Position numbers and translations under genes: made by a program. The notes under the pieces were generated by a model. That model had not been told where the DNA came from and made no database searches. It was given only the letters and a program-made list of their open reading frames with translations. From Rotaria sordida (taxonomy: Eukaryota; Rotifera; Eurotatoria; Philodinida; Philodinidae), in the NCBI GenBank assembly GCA_905250125.1, contig CAJNOL010000452.1:62001-126000 (forward strand): 64,000 bases of DNA, given 5' to 3'. Shown piece after piece: positions 13,101 through 22,106 of the stretch (positions within the stretch are counted from its first letter, which is position 1; every line of letters starts with the position of its first letter).

Positions 13101-13525
13101 ACAGTGGAAATATTTCAATGACAAATAAAAATTAAATCTTACTTAGAGTTCTCTTGTTTATTTATATCAAAGTTTACAATATCTCCGTAAAATATTAGCA
13201 AATGAAGCGTAATAATCCATTATATATAATTAATATTTTAGATACTAGAACGATCCTTGATGTCTGATATTGTTTATTTACCAATGACATCAATTGGAAG
13301 TTCGCTTATTGATCCATCACAACATTTTACATTACTTGCTCAACAAATATGGCGTTTATCAATTGGTTTTCCTTTATTGATTGATGCTGAATCAGATTTA
13401 ACATGCACGTACGTCATCTATATTTGTTTTTATTATTTTTTTGCTTGATCAATTTTATTTTTATTTCATTACTTTTCAATAGAAGTCGTCGTCGTCAAAC
13501 ACTATTATCACGACTTGTTGATTAA
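4126..13525 (+). CDS. THOC5: THO complex subunit 5 (THOC5), complete, 14 exons
   Basis: Subunit of the nuclear THO/TREX complex, which couples transcription to mRNA processing and export. Exons: 4126-4170, 4225-4341, 7228-7341, 7405-7502, 7564-7639, 7697-7767, 7834-7948, 8021-8168, 11062-11226, 11285-11378, 12202-12303, 12373-12934, 13242-13408, 13483-13525. Joined they give 1917 nt, in frame, or 638 aa (human is 683 aa). Family signatures are clear: NLLYEL.HI.KEI..C.EFK, LVSLE(D/E)FY..APPE, the HRLHLFQLDWEL block, LP.PLYVLYSL..AYQQCD, HPLHVKVTLLL, and GGYPYHWIQQL. All junctions are GT-AG. Most introns are 40-80 bp, but intron 2 (2.9 kb) hosts an antisense TRIM-NHL gene, and introns 8 (2.9 kb) and 10 (0.8 kb) are inflated by foldback elements. 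The stop codon lies 140 bp before the TPST start. Certain as to family; small boundary errors are possible. Confidence 0.93.
4508..7034 (-). CDS. TRIM-NHL type RING E3 ligase-like protein (731 aa), nested in THOC5 intron 2
   Basis: Probable E3 ubiquitin ligase and/or RNA-binding protein of the TRIM-NHL architecture. Exons (minus): 7034-6870, 6812-6407, 6324-5939, 5868-5037, 4977-4786, 4722-4508. They sum to 2196 nt, in frame, 731 aa. Residues 29-69 form a RING with Cys/His ligands in order (CPLC, C..NGH.FC..C, CPIC). Residues about 105-132 are a B-box-like zinc site (CELC...CYHC...C..C..EH). About 133-190 is coiled coil. A low-complexity linker follows, and from about residue 440 a series of NHL-propeller blades runs to the end (YVCDSYNSRMVVL, LILADRYTSKIL, NTMIVTDVGNNTVQFY). 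The whole gene lies antisense inside one THOC5 intron, its stop codon 166 bp from THOC5 exon 2. Its C-terminal half is paralogous to the NHL gene at 63332-64000. The acceptor of the third exon (TTTTTGAG) is a little unusual. Confidence 0.85.
8236..9420. mobile_element. Long foldback (inverted-repeat) element 1 in THOC5 intron 8
   Basis: Two imperfect arms of roughly 0.5 kb face each other around a short hairpin at about 8801-8880. For example, GGTGAGTATGATTTATTCAA at about 8945 has its complement at about 8685-8705, and the similarity continues outward for several hundred bases. The right arm carries an extra segment of about 110 bp (9172-9285) that is itself a hairpin (CTATCGAA...TTCGATAG). 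A 94-codon open frame in the left arm (8520-8236, minus) has no recognisable domain and is probably accidental or a fossil. The outer arm sequence is shared with the foldback element at 61905-62490, so this is a dispersed family. Confidence 0.75.
9821..11030. mobile_element. Long foldback element 2 in THOC5 intron 8
   Basis: Inverted arms of about 0.5 kb begin with TAAGGTGC at 9821 and end with GCACCTTA at 11030. Matching stretches include GAAATACTCGAAGGGTATCA, the CATCAAAAATTGAGTACAGG segment and TGAAGTCAAATATTTTATCT with its complement near 10670-10695. The left arm holds an extra stretch of about 50 bp near 9910-9955. The central 10340-10560 part is single copy. No transposase is encoded, and a target-site duplication is not clear. 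The short open frames in the two arms are the same sequence read in opposite directions. Confidence 0.75.
11384..12138. mobile_element. Foldback element 3 in THOC5 intron 10
   Basis: The terminal inverted repeat starts GTGTC at 11384 (GTGTCAGCAATACGAAATTT) and ends GACAC at 12138 (AAATTTCAAATTGTCGACAC). Arms of about 300 bp match imperfectly, for instance the GATATGATAGCAAAA segment (about 11620) and TTTTGCTATCATATC (about 11890). The centre is about 11720-11850. It begins only 5 bp after the THOC5 donor site at 11379, so it lies against the splice junction. There is no coding capacity. Confidence 0.7.
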
Positions 13526-13665
13526 TATACACTTGTGTATTATTGTATTTCAAAAATTCTTTTTTTTTTCTTTGGAATAAAAATAAAAACAAGAATTGAT
13601 TGTTGATTAGGATCTGTTTTTTTTTGGTCTGTAATTCTAGATATGAATATTCATTAGAAGTGGTA

Positions 13666-16182
13666 ATGCCATGGTTGTCTATTCGTCGTCGTCTATTATT
13701 CAATATGTGTCAACGTATAATACGTAATCCTTTTCTTTGTTTCAATATCCTTTTTTTAACTATAATTATTGTTATACTTACTTTTCGTACATCAAATATT
13801 CAACAAAAATGTTCATTAGACCAAAATATAGCTCAACAACAAAATATAAGTTACAAATCATCATTGAACAAACCAGTTATATTTATTGGTGGAATGCCAC
13901 GTAGTGGTACAACATTAATGCGTGCTATTCTTGATTCACATCCACTTGTTCGTTGTGGAGAAGAAACAAGAGTTATACCAAGAGTATTAAATATGAGAGC
14001 AGCATGGAAAAAATCAACTCTAGAATGGAATAGGTAAATTAGTTATGCTTTTCAAGAAAATACTTTTGCTTTTAATTGAATGCTTTTAAAATAATGAAAA
14101 ATTAATAATTAGCAAAACAATGAAATAGAAAACATTTGTTTAAACTTTTTCAAGAAAAACAAAAAATAGATTAATGTTGAATAATTAATCAACAAAATGA
14201 AATCGCTCACAGTTTCTAGATATTCTGAATGATTTTTTCTTCATTCACACATTTTCATAAAAGGCCTTAAGAATCTATCCGTATGCATCCACTCTCGCAG
14301 GAAGAAATTTTCGAATGTACATAAAAGTTTTTTGATGCAAAAATTAGCTAATAAAGTTTCTCGTTCGTAGTAACTAGGATATGAAGTACATGCACATATT
14401 GTATGATTAATTTCTCAACAGAGAACAAATCAGTTGCTTTTATTTTAATGTCTTTCATCGCTCATTTAAAAATTCATAAAAATTTAAGCATTTAATGGCA
14501 AACAGTGTCACCTTTTTCATTATGAAACCTCATTGAAAAGTTGTTTTCATCATCGAAAAGGTAACATCTTATTTACGTTTTGTTTTCCTTTGTTATGTCC
14601 TCCAAGCATGAGCGGTATTACAACATTTTGTCTGCTTGCATCGATTGTTAGGTTAACCTTTGTTTTATTTTTCCTAATATGCATAACAAATTATTTGCTA
14701 CAAACAGCAACGGAACCGTTGAGGGCAAGATAACAAGTTAGACAACTTTGTTAGCCTGTTGACTCACAATCTAATCTATTAGATTTATTCTTACCTTGAA
14801 TTCTTCACTTCACTCTTGGTAGTTCCCCAAAGGTTTGAGACAACCAGTGCTATTTTATACGGAAAGTAAATGATATCTAATATGAAAACTTTTAAATCTT
14901 GGGTCAAGTGCTAAAACGATCTGTATTATTCGATGATTGATAAAACAAGTTTTATTTTTTACACAGCATTATTTTGAGTACATAGTAGCCTTGTTTCTCC
15001 CTTGATCTTTTCTTTAATATATATATATTTTAAAAAAATTATTTATTTTGTTTTGATGGTAGGGAAAATTTCTCATTTTAGCGGTAGGTTCTACATCTCT
15101 GGTTGAATAGACGTGTTATTTACATTTTCACGGTTTTTTTTGTTAGTTATAAATAATATTATACTGTTTCCTTTTCTTAATTTCATTGACTTTAATGATA
15201 CACTAATCTTCTTGAATCAATTAGTTAGCATATAAAGTGCATATTAATAAAAGTTTTCAATATTAAGCATACTATTCATAATCGTCGTAGACTTCTCGAA
15301 ATAATTTCGTTTTTCTGACAAAAAAAATTCATTGCTTTCTTTTTTGTAGACTTATGGCTGGTGGTATAAGTGAAAGCATGATTGACTCTGCTATACGTGC
15401 CTTTGTTTATGAAATTCTTCTTCAGCATAATCAATATGCTGATGTTCTTTGTGACAAAGATCCATTTGTACTTAAATATGCATCATACATATCATCAATA
15501 TTTTCTAATGCAAAATTTCTTTTATTAATACGTGATGCACGTGCTGTTATACATTCTGTAGTGACACGTAAAGTAACAATAACTGGTTTTAATTTAAGTG
15601 ATTATAGACAAAATTTTAAAGTATGGAATAAAGGTATGGAAACAATGATTGATCAATGTACATTAGTTGGTAAAGATAAATGTTTACATGTTTATTATGA
15701 ACAATTAGTTTTACAACCAAAAAAAACCATTGAAAATATATTAAAATTTTTAAATTTAACTTGGGTTGATAGTGTATTACATCATGAAGAACTTGTTGGA
15801 AAGAAAATATCTCTTTCAAAGTAAATTTAACAGACAAATAAAAGAGAGAGAAGAAAATGAATTTTATTTATTTATTTATTATAGAACTGAACATTCATCT
15901 GATCAAGTTATTAAACCAATCAATCTAGAAGCATTAACTAAATGGATCGGTCATATTCCGGATGATATCAAAAATGAAATAGATACATTAGCACCAATGC
16001 TTAAAAAACTCGGTTATGATACACAATCAGATGTACCAACATATGGTGTTGCTGATCAATTAGTACTTAGTAATATGAATAATTTGAAAGAAAATGCTGA
16101 ATTTTGGGATGCTAAAGCAAAAGCTTATGCTCGTCATTTACCTAACGATACAAGTTTATTTCAAAATCATACAAATAATTAA
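13666..16182 (+). CDS. TPST: Protein-tyrosine sulfotransferase (TPST), complete, 3 exons
   Basis: Golgi type II membrane enzyme that transfers sulfate from PAPS to tyrosines of secreted and membrane proteins. Exons: 13666-14033, 15350-15820, 15885-16182, together 1137 nt or 378 aa, a normal family length. Met at 13666 (MPWLSIRRR) is followed by a signal-anchor helix ([15 protein letters not shown]). The 5'-PSB loop reads [13 protein letters not shown], followed by the substrate-region signature [13 protein letters not shown] and IPRVLNMR. The 3'-phosphate-binding and core segments include [48 protein letters not shown] and [12 protein letters not shown]. The first intron (1.3 kb) shows no obvious insertion. 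An in-frame upstream ATG at 13600 exists, but the later Met better fits a short cytosolic tail. TPST1 versus TPST2 cannot be decided. Confidence 0.95.
14034..15349 (+). other. Large first intron of TPST
   Basis: GT-AG intron of 1.3 kb between the CGEETR exon and the next TPST exon. I see no internal repeat or nested gene in it. The open frame at 14533-14733 lacks coding character. Confidence 0.6.
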
Positions 16183-17499
16183 GTTATTTTTTGAAATTAA
16201 AGCAATATGCGATATTGGCTTTGTTTTTTACTTATTTATATAACACAAGAAACAAAAACATATTGTTACAGTATCTTTTTAATTTTTGTTTAACATACAT
16301 TATATTATTCCGTCTATATCTTGTTTTTTTTCTATGATCGTTTGTGCACAAAAGAAAGCCAAGATTATTTTTTGTAGCTGTATGCCATTATGTTGTTCTG
16401 TTTGTCTTTGATACGCAATATTTTAGTCAAACAACTTATATAGTCGATAGAAATTTTATATACATCTATATTTATATTATGAAAACTAAGACCTTTTAAA
16501 TTTATTTGTATTAGGCTATTTGTTTTTTTTTTGGTTGGATGTGGGAGAAGAAACGTAGATACAAAGAGAAAGTCTTTTAAATACACATGAAAATAAATAC
16601 AGTAAAAAGGCATTTTTGCTCAATAGAGTTGCCACTATAGTACGATGCTTTTTCTTTTATTTTTGGCTCAATATTGGAAAAGTAATAATATTTTCACATA
16701 TGTATCTTCATCCATTATAGAGGCAACATTTGGATTTCAAAACACTTGATGAAATTCAACAAATGTATGCCGTTTTATTTTTTTTGCATTAACATTTGTT
16801 CCAGAAAATGTGAGTACTTTTTTTCTTGTTTCTAATGAGTGAAAATACAAGGATTCGTGATCAAAATGAACGAAGATCTTCTCGCTACTTTATACATATA
16901 TTTTTTTCTATATCATTTTGTTATTTTGTTTGTTTTCTCCCATAAGAAAAAGTGAAAATATGATCTAGTGAAAGTATGAAAAAAGTGTATAAGCATTTTC
17001 TTTTGTTTGCACATTTTATTTATTAAAGTCGCTGTCCTTTTTTTCTTCATTGTTTTCGCATAAACTTTTTTTGTCATTTCTTTTTTTATGTAGTTAGTAT
17101 TGATAGCCGTTTGTATCGATAGTCTGTAGTTTATTATAGCCTTTTCTAATATTGCTTACAATAATACAAATAAACTTGTACGTTACTGTTATAACACAAA
17201 CGAGATTATCCCGTATGATAACTACCGCCGGTATATCAATCGGTATAATGGGCATCATACCGGCGAATTTTTTTTGAAAGCATTGTATCATGGTGTATTA
17301 TATCGAAACGGGTGAATATTTTTGAAATCTACTAAAATTGACAAACTTGAGTCGTTTTCGATGCACCCTGATAATGTTTATGCTAGTGGTAGATCTGAAA
17401 TTTTGTGAGAGGGGGTGATCATGGTCCCTAAGTTAGTTTTGAAGTTCATTAGAGGTCGTATCGGCTTATTTTTTGGGCGTTTTCTGCTGGAAAGCATTT
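16183..17499. other. Intergenic, AT-rich
   Basis: No gene seen. A small hairpin (CGCCGGTAT ... ATACCGGCG) sits at about 17226-17265. The short minus-strand open frames here have no domain or codon-bias support. Confidence 0.4.
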
Positions 17500-18066
17500 A
17501 TAGGGTGTCCAAAAAGTCACAAAACAAAGAAAAGTTTAAATACATATTTCTGCCATATTTTGATCAAATGGGCTAATATTTTTACCACTGATAAAGGAGT
17601 AGACATAGCTCATATTCATAAAGGAAACGTCGTCAAAAATTGTTTTGCAGTAGTACAACTAACTTCAACGAAAAGCTGTGATCTTTCGCGAGGTATGAAA
17701 AACTAATATTGCAGTTTTGTCAATGGTTGAAACTTCCAGAGTACACTGAATAACAAGGCATGTATCTGTAGCATAACTATGAGACAAAACAACACTAATG
17801 TGAAGAAGTAATCGAAAAAATTACATGTCATGTATTCTTGGTTAAGGGAATAAATATATTGGTTTTTTATAACTGGGGAAACGTTATAGTTTCTCGTTGA
17901 AGTTAGTTGTACTACTTCAAAACAATTTTTGACAACGTTTCCTTTATGAATATGAGCTATGCCTACTCCTTTATCAGTGGTAAAAATATTAGCCCATTTG
18001 GTCAAAATATGGCAGAGATATGTATTCAAACTTTTCTTTGTTTTGTTACTTTCTAGGCACCCTGTA
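17500..18066. mobile_element. Foldback / MITE-like element with mariner-style TIR
   Basis: Terminal inverted repeats TAGGGTGTCCAAAAAGT (17501) and ACTTTCTAGGCACCCTGTA (ends 18066) are flanked by TA, as for Tc1/mariner-type target sites. The arms of about 200 bp match closely, for example GGGCTAATATTTTTACCACT (about 17570) with its complement near 17980. The 17473-17706 (plus) and 18029-17703 (minus) open frames are the same arm read twice, so they are not genes. Confidence 0.7.
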
Positions 18067-18099
18067 GAAATATTCTAGAAATGAGGGGCACATCAGAGT

Positions 18100-18600
18100 G
18101 TGCTTGTGCAACCTTTTTATGTAAAAACATACAGTAAGTGCTTTACATGCGTGTTTGTGCGAAATAGACGAACAAAGTACAAAGGAATTTTACGAAATAT
18201 GATTATATCCCAAGTGATTACGTATTTCGAAATTTTTGATCTGAAAAATTCATATGGGAAATTAGTTTGTCTACGTTGCCGAAGAAAACTTGCAGAGAAA
18301 GAACATATCAAAAGAGAAGAGTCGCATCATGATGCTGTTGCCTGTTTTGTTGATTCTAAATGTTCGTATTGCATGGAAAGTAAAGATTCTGATTATTATT
18401 CACCTCTCGATTCAACAATTATTGATGAAAAGATAGAGGAACAGAGAACAGTCTCGAAGAAATTTCTTGATGCTTTCGGCAGCAAAAAAAAAGAATCTTC
18501 GTACTGAGTCATATAAGGATTTGTCACACCCTGTGAAACTAAGATATACTGGTCAGGCAAAATTCATTATCAAATCAATCACAATCTTTATGGCTAGTGA
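18100..18600 (+). pseudogene. Decayed gene fragment of unknown family
   Basis: The frame beginning at 18100 reads a stretch with two CxxC-like pairs (LVCLRCRRKL and KCSYC) and an acidic/basic tail, then hits a stop just after an A9 run (18484-18492). Shifting frame at that run restores about 40 further codons of protein-like sequence (LRTESYKDLSHPVKLRY) up to about 18600. This suggests a frameshifted 3' end of a former gene. The fragment ends about 80 bp before the telomere-like block at 18681. I do not recognise the family. Confidence 0.4.
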
Positions 18601-18680
18601 AGATACGGAAATATCGACTTATGATTATTTTTAGTGATTTGCTATGCAGAATCGTGGCAATCATGGCAAGAGATAATTTG

Positions 18681-18782
18681 GATGTGGGTGTGGGTGTGAG
18701 TGAGAGTCTGGGTCGCTGTGTATATAGGTGTTGGTGTGGGAGTATAAATAGACTATCGACACGCACACTGACATCCACACCC
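18681..18782. repeat. Telomere-like block, G-rich then C-rich (head to head)
   Basis: Starts with GATGTGGGTGTGGGTGTGAG on the plus strand and ends with CACACTGACATCCACACCC. The G-rich TGTGGG-type units point inward and are followed by C-rich CCACACCC units, giving an inverted layout. It is degenerate and not a pure hexamer array. Confidence 0.6.
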
Positions 18783-18989
18783 TAAATTACTCAATCATTG
18801 AAAAACTAATTTTCATTCATGCACATGATATTTTCATCATAGTTTTTTTTCAGGCTTTTGCAACATTAAACAAATGTTGACCTTTAACGTATAAGTCGAA
18901 ATTGAATTATTTATATAAATATTTGTACATGACTCCATGGTCATTCGAATGACTTGACATATTGATGTTGGTGGGCGATGATACAATTA

Positions 18990-19560
18990 GTATTTGTCCG
19001 AATGTTCGATACCTAACTGTCGATGTAAAATGTACAAATTTATCTCGACGTTTTCCAAATATTCATGTGTTCAACGTTCTGCCCGAATGCAATTTTTTTT
19101 CCGTGATGATTATGTTGAATTTTGTCGACTTTGTCATTTGAAAACAACCAATATCAATATGAGTTCATTTCTTATGACAAAAAACATTTAGACACTGACG
19201 TTATTTGAAGGATTCGAATTATTGAAATATCCAATCATTTATTCCAATGTGTTGCATTTGATCTTGGAAAATAATAAAATTAAGTCGTTGAATATTTTGT
19301 CATCACGCTCGCTAACTGCTTTCCTAATCTTCGTTCGCTCAAAATTCAACTCGAAACAAATGCTGAATATTACGGTTGTCTCGATGTGCTACTCGATGGT
19401 GAACATTTGCTACATCTGTGACTTTTCAAAACAAATTGGATCAGTCAATTCGACTACTGTTCGAATATATCGGTATGGATATCTGCCAAGAAGCTTTTGA
19501 AATAGAAATCGACTTCATTCTATGGACGCTGTGATCGTAACGACTTGACTATTTGCCTGT
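18990..19560 (+). pseudogene. Decayed F-box/LRR-like gene fragment
   Basis: Pieces of a leucine-rich-repeat type protein can be read across shifting frames: PNVRYLTVDVKCTNLSRRF and PNIHVFNVLPEC near 19010-19095, then FPNLRSLKIQLETNAEYYG and CLDVLLDGEHLLHL near 19320-19415. After a frameshift comes a W-I-S-A-K-like tail up to about 19560. Several stops and shifts separate the pieces, so no complete frame remains. The style (FPNLRSL, LLDGEHLPHL) resembles a large F-box/LRR-like family I associate with bdelloid genomes. That assignment is inference. Confidence 0.5.
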
Positions 19561-19599
19561 GAAAATGCTTTTGTATATAAATTGTTTATGTAGATTAGA

Positions 19600-20166
19600 A
19601 CCGATTGTTTTCACTAGCCTTCGTTCTGCTCTTGTATCACTTCTATTCAGCAATTTGTTTCACTAACTTTGCATCTATTCTATATCTTTATGTAAACAAA
19701 AATCGTCGGAAAATCATTTTCGAGAATGGGATAGTTGTCCAATGCTCTTAGAAATTTTATAGATCACAACTGGAACTCATTGAGTATCGGTCAACTAGTC
19801 TGACCAAGAGATTAACGTGGCAAGAGTTCAGAACTTGAATTTTTAAGATCAAAGTTAAAGAAAATCAAATGATGAAATTTTCCATACATGAATTTTTCTT
19901 TATCAAGCTTTATCAAAAGTTTTGTTGAGCTTATATCCGTCTCCGAGAAAATGCGAAAACTACGGACACATACTTCATTTAATTAAACAGAAAGAAAGTC
20001 TTACAAGCTTTAACGAAGCACTATTTGTGGACCATTATCAACAAAATTCGATAGATATTTTAGAAAGAAAAATGGAGCTAGAACTATTTCTTTTCTGTGA
20101 AGATAGTTCTTTTGTAATAACAAAAAATTTGCTTCATTCAGTGATTCACTTACATTTGATTGAATG
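19600..20166 (+). other. Gene-poor stretch with a short uncharacterised open frame
   Basis: An 81-codon plus-strand frame (19922-20167) runs into the next telomere-like block. It may be another truncated gene piece but shows no recognisable motif. Confidence 0.25.
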
Positions 20167-20262
20167 AGGGTGTGGGTCTGTGTGTGTGTGTATGGGGAAG
20201 ATGTGAATAGGTGTGGCTGTGGATGAACACAAAAGTCACACCCTTCATAAACACCCACACCC
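20167..20262. repeat. Telomere-like block, G-rich then C-rich
   Basis: Begins GGGTGTGGGTCTGTGTGTGT on the plus strand, passes through GGTGTGGCTGTGG and ends CATAAACACCCACACCC. It has the same inward G-rich / outward C-rich arrangement as the block at 18681. Confidence 0.6.
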
Positions 20263-20756
20263 GAAAAGCTTTCATATAGTCTCTTTAGAGTTTGCTTTAG
20301 ATGCTAACAAAGAATCAGCGATTGGACTTCATTTTGTATAGTAATTACAACGGTGTCAGAGCAGAACTAATTGATTTGTATGGTTGAAAAAATGACTTGA
20401 AAATGGTATATTAAAAAGGAACCGTAGTTAAAATATTGTTTGAACAATTTTTAAATGTTTTGTAGATGATGAGTTTGGTAGAGCATACAAAGACAAATTT
20501 TTCGTTAAAGTTTAAAAGTTCTCTAAATGTTTTTAGAGTATATCATAAGGAGGCAAAAAACGGAAAATTTGGTGAAAATAAAAAGCATCACTTTGTATTA
20601 TCTTGTCGATCCGATAACTTTGAAGACAAAGGCAATAGAAAGCAGGTGTCTACAGGCGTTATGTAGAGAGAAAAAGAGTCATTCAACGATATAAGTAAAT
20701 GCCCAAAAGAGCGAAGCGTATGGAAAATTATTTGAACATAATACATGATAAGTATG

Positions 20757-20821
20757 AGTGCGGATGTTAGGTGTTAGTATTATCATCAGCCACATCTGCA
20801 CCCACACCGACACCCACACCC
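20757..20821. repeat. Telomere-like block abutting a truncated gene
   Basis: Ends with CACCCACACCGACACCCACACCC on the plus strand, preceded by a weak G-rich start (GTGCGGATGTTAGGTGTTAG). Directly to its right begins the homologous 3' part of the minus-strand metallo-beta-lactamase-like pseudogene. In that gene's own orientation, its sequence therefore runs straight into G-rich TGTGGG-type repeats, the orientation expected of an old healed chromosome end. Confidence 0.6.
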
Positions 20822-20824
20822 TGC

Positions 20825-21521
20825 AGATATATCATCGATGGAAAAGCTCAGTTTCTCATTCGCCAATCCATAACAATACAAGTAGATCTTTCGTTGAATA
20901 CCGGTTGTCGGGTGTGCTACCTTGACGATCATCGACAAGAATTGTCGATACCATCCATAGAAAATTATAGAACGGAATATTGAATTCCGAATCATCGAAA
21001 AAGCTCAGCAATGATTATCCATTTTCGAGTAGAACGAAACCGGTGCATAGTTCATTGTGTTGGCTGCGTAAGACGCGAATTTTTAATGATGCAGTCGGAT
21101 CTTCTGAATCAAGCGGTAGATCATCGGTCTCATCATATGTGACCCATTGTACATTTTTGAATAGATCGGTTGTTGACGAATCAAGTTCAACACAAAGATG
21201 TTCACGAAGGCGTGACTGAATGTCTGTATAATAAACGATGCGAACTAGAGATTTGAGAGCTTCATTGACAATATATACCGGAAGTTCATCACTATGATTC
21301 GAATGATTATGAGAGATGAATATTTGTGGTGGTTGAATGTTCGCATTGCCGATATATTCTTGCAGGGTAAAGATGGCACCGAAATCAATATCGATCAGTA
21401 GGACACATTCGCCAGTCGATCCATGCCGTAGGGCAAATGCACTACTGGTCTTATTCGAATAGACAGCCGTTGTGCCTTTGTCAACACTCAAATAAACGAG
21501 ATCATATGTAGAAAGATGCAT
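20825..21521 (-). pseudogene. Metallo-beta-lactamase-fold protein, broken and truncated
   Basis: From the ATG at 21521 a 168-codon frame shows the N-terminal half of an MBL-fold hydrolase: a first strand pair (LIDIDFGAIFTLQEYIG), then IFISHNHSNHSDELPVYIV. The canonical HxHxDH metal motif reads H71-N-H73-S-N75-H76, so the metal-binding Asp is Asn. A later conserved-looking segment is ELCTGFVLLENG. After the TAA at 21015 the same frame stays open for about 50 codons with plausible family sequence (FYNFLWMVSTILVDDRQG), and a frameshift near 20930 leads to KIYLYCYGLANEKLS before the telomere-like block. I read this as a pseudogene with a premature stop, a frameshift and a lost 3' end. It is divergent from the ankyrin/cGAS-like gene, with 585 bp between start codons. 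Base composition is richer in G and C than the housekeeping genes. The substrate is unknown and bacterial origin is only a possibility. Confidence 0.6.
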
Positions 21522-22106
21522 CGAAATCTAACCAATAGTATCGATCTTTCATCTTTCAACAACAATGTAACTGATTATTTTCATTTGTTGTTGCATTTGT
21601 AATCGATTGCGCACTATCGCCAGATACTTTTACTTTCACGTTCCCATAAATAGCTAACGTGCGATGAAAGATGTGCCGTACTATTTACCTCGACTCATGT
21701 CGATCATGTGAAAAAAACCGAATGCAAAAGATACTTGCCTGTCTCTGGTTTCGCCGACTAATATCGATTAGAACAGCAAATCTATTTTTACCTTCCCAAT
21801 ACTGACGCATACGCCAACGTAGATCTGTTCTGTTCTATTTTTTTTGACGCAATAGCAATGACGAAAAAATAATATCATGTAGTTGGTTTTTTCCAAGTCC
21901 CTATCGAGCATAAATCGATTTGTTTAGTGAATCAGTTCTCAAATGCAAATCAGCGATCAACTAACTAGATTCTTTTTCTATCTTTGTTCGATATCGACTT
22001 TCTACTACAACCTTTTGAAAAAAAATCGAGGTCGACTCTGGAAAAACTGTAAGTATCTTACATAGAAAAAAGACAAAGAAAAGAGAAGGAAAATAGGAAG
22101 ATCACC
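21522..22106. promoter_or_regulatory. Divergent intergenic region (MBL-like / ankyrin-cGLR)
   Basis: 585 bp between the start codons of two divergently oriented genes, so it should hold both promoters. At 22050 there is a consensus donor (GTAAGTATC) and at 22127 a strong pyrimidine-tract acceptor (TTTTTTTCTTGTCATTCAG). If this 78-bp intron were used it would remove the ATG at 22107, with no in-frame upstream ATG to replace it. Splicing here could thus switch off the long product. This is a sequence observation without expression evidence. Confidence 0.35.

Noticed and set aside
17473..18029. Two opposite-strand protein frames sharing sequence (ICHIL.KWANIFTTDKGV type)
   Set aside because: They are the two arms of one foldback element read in both directions.
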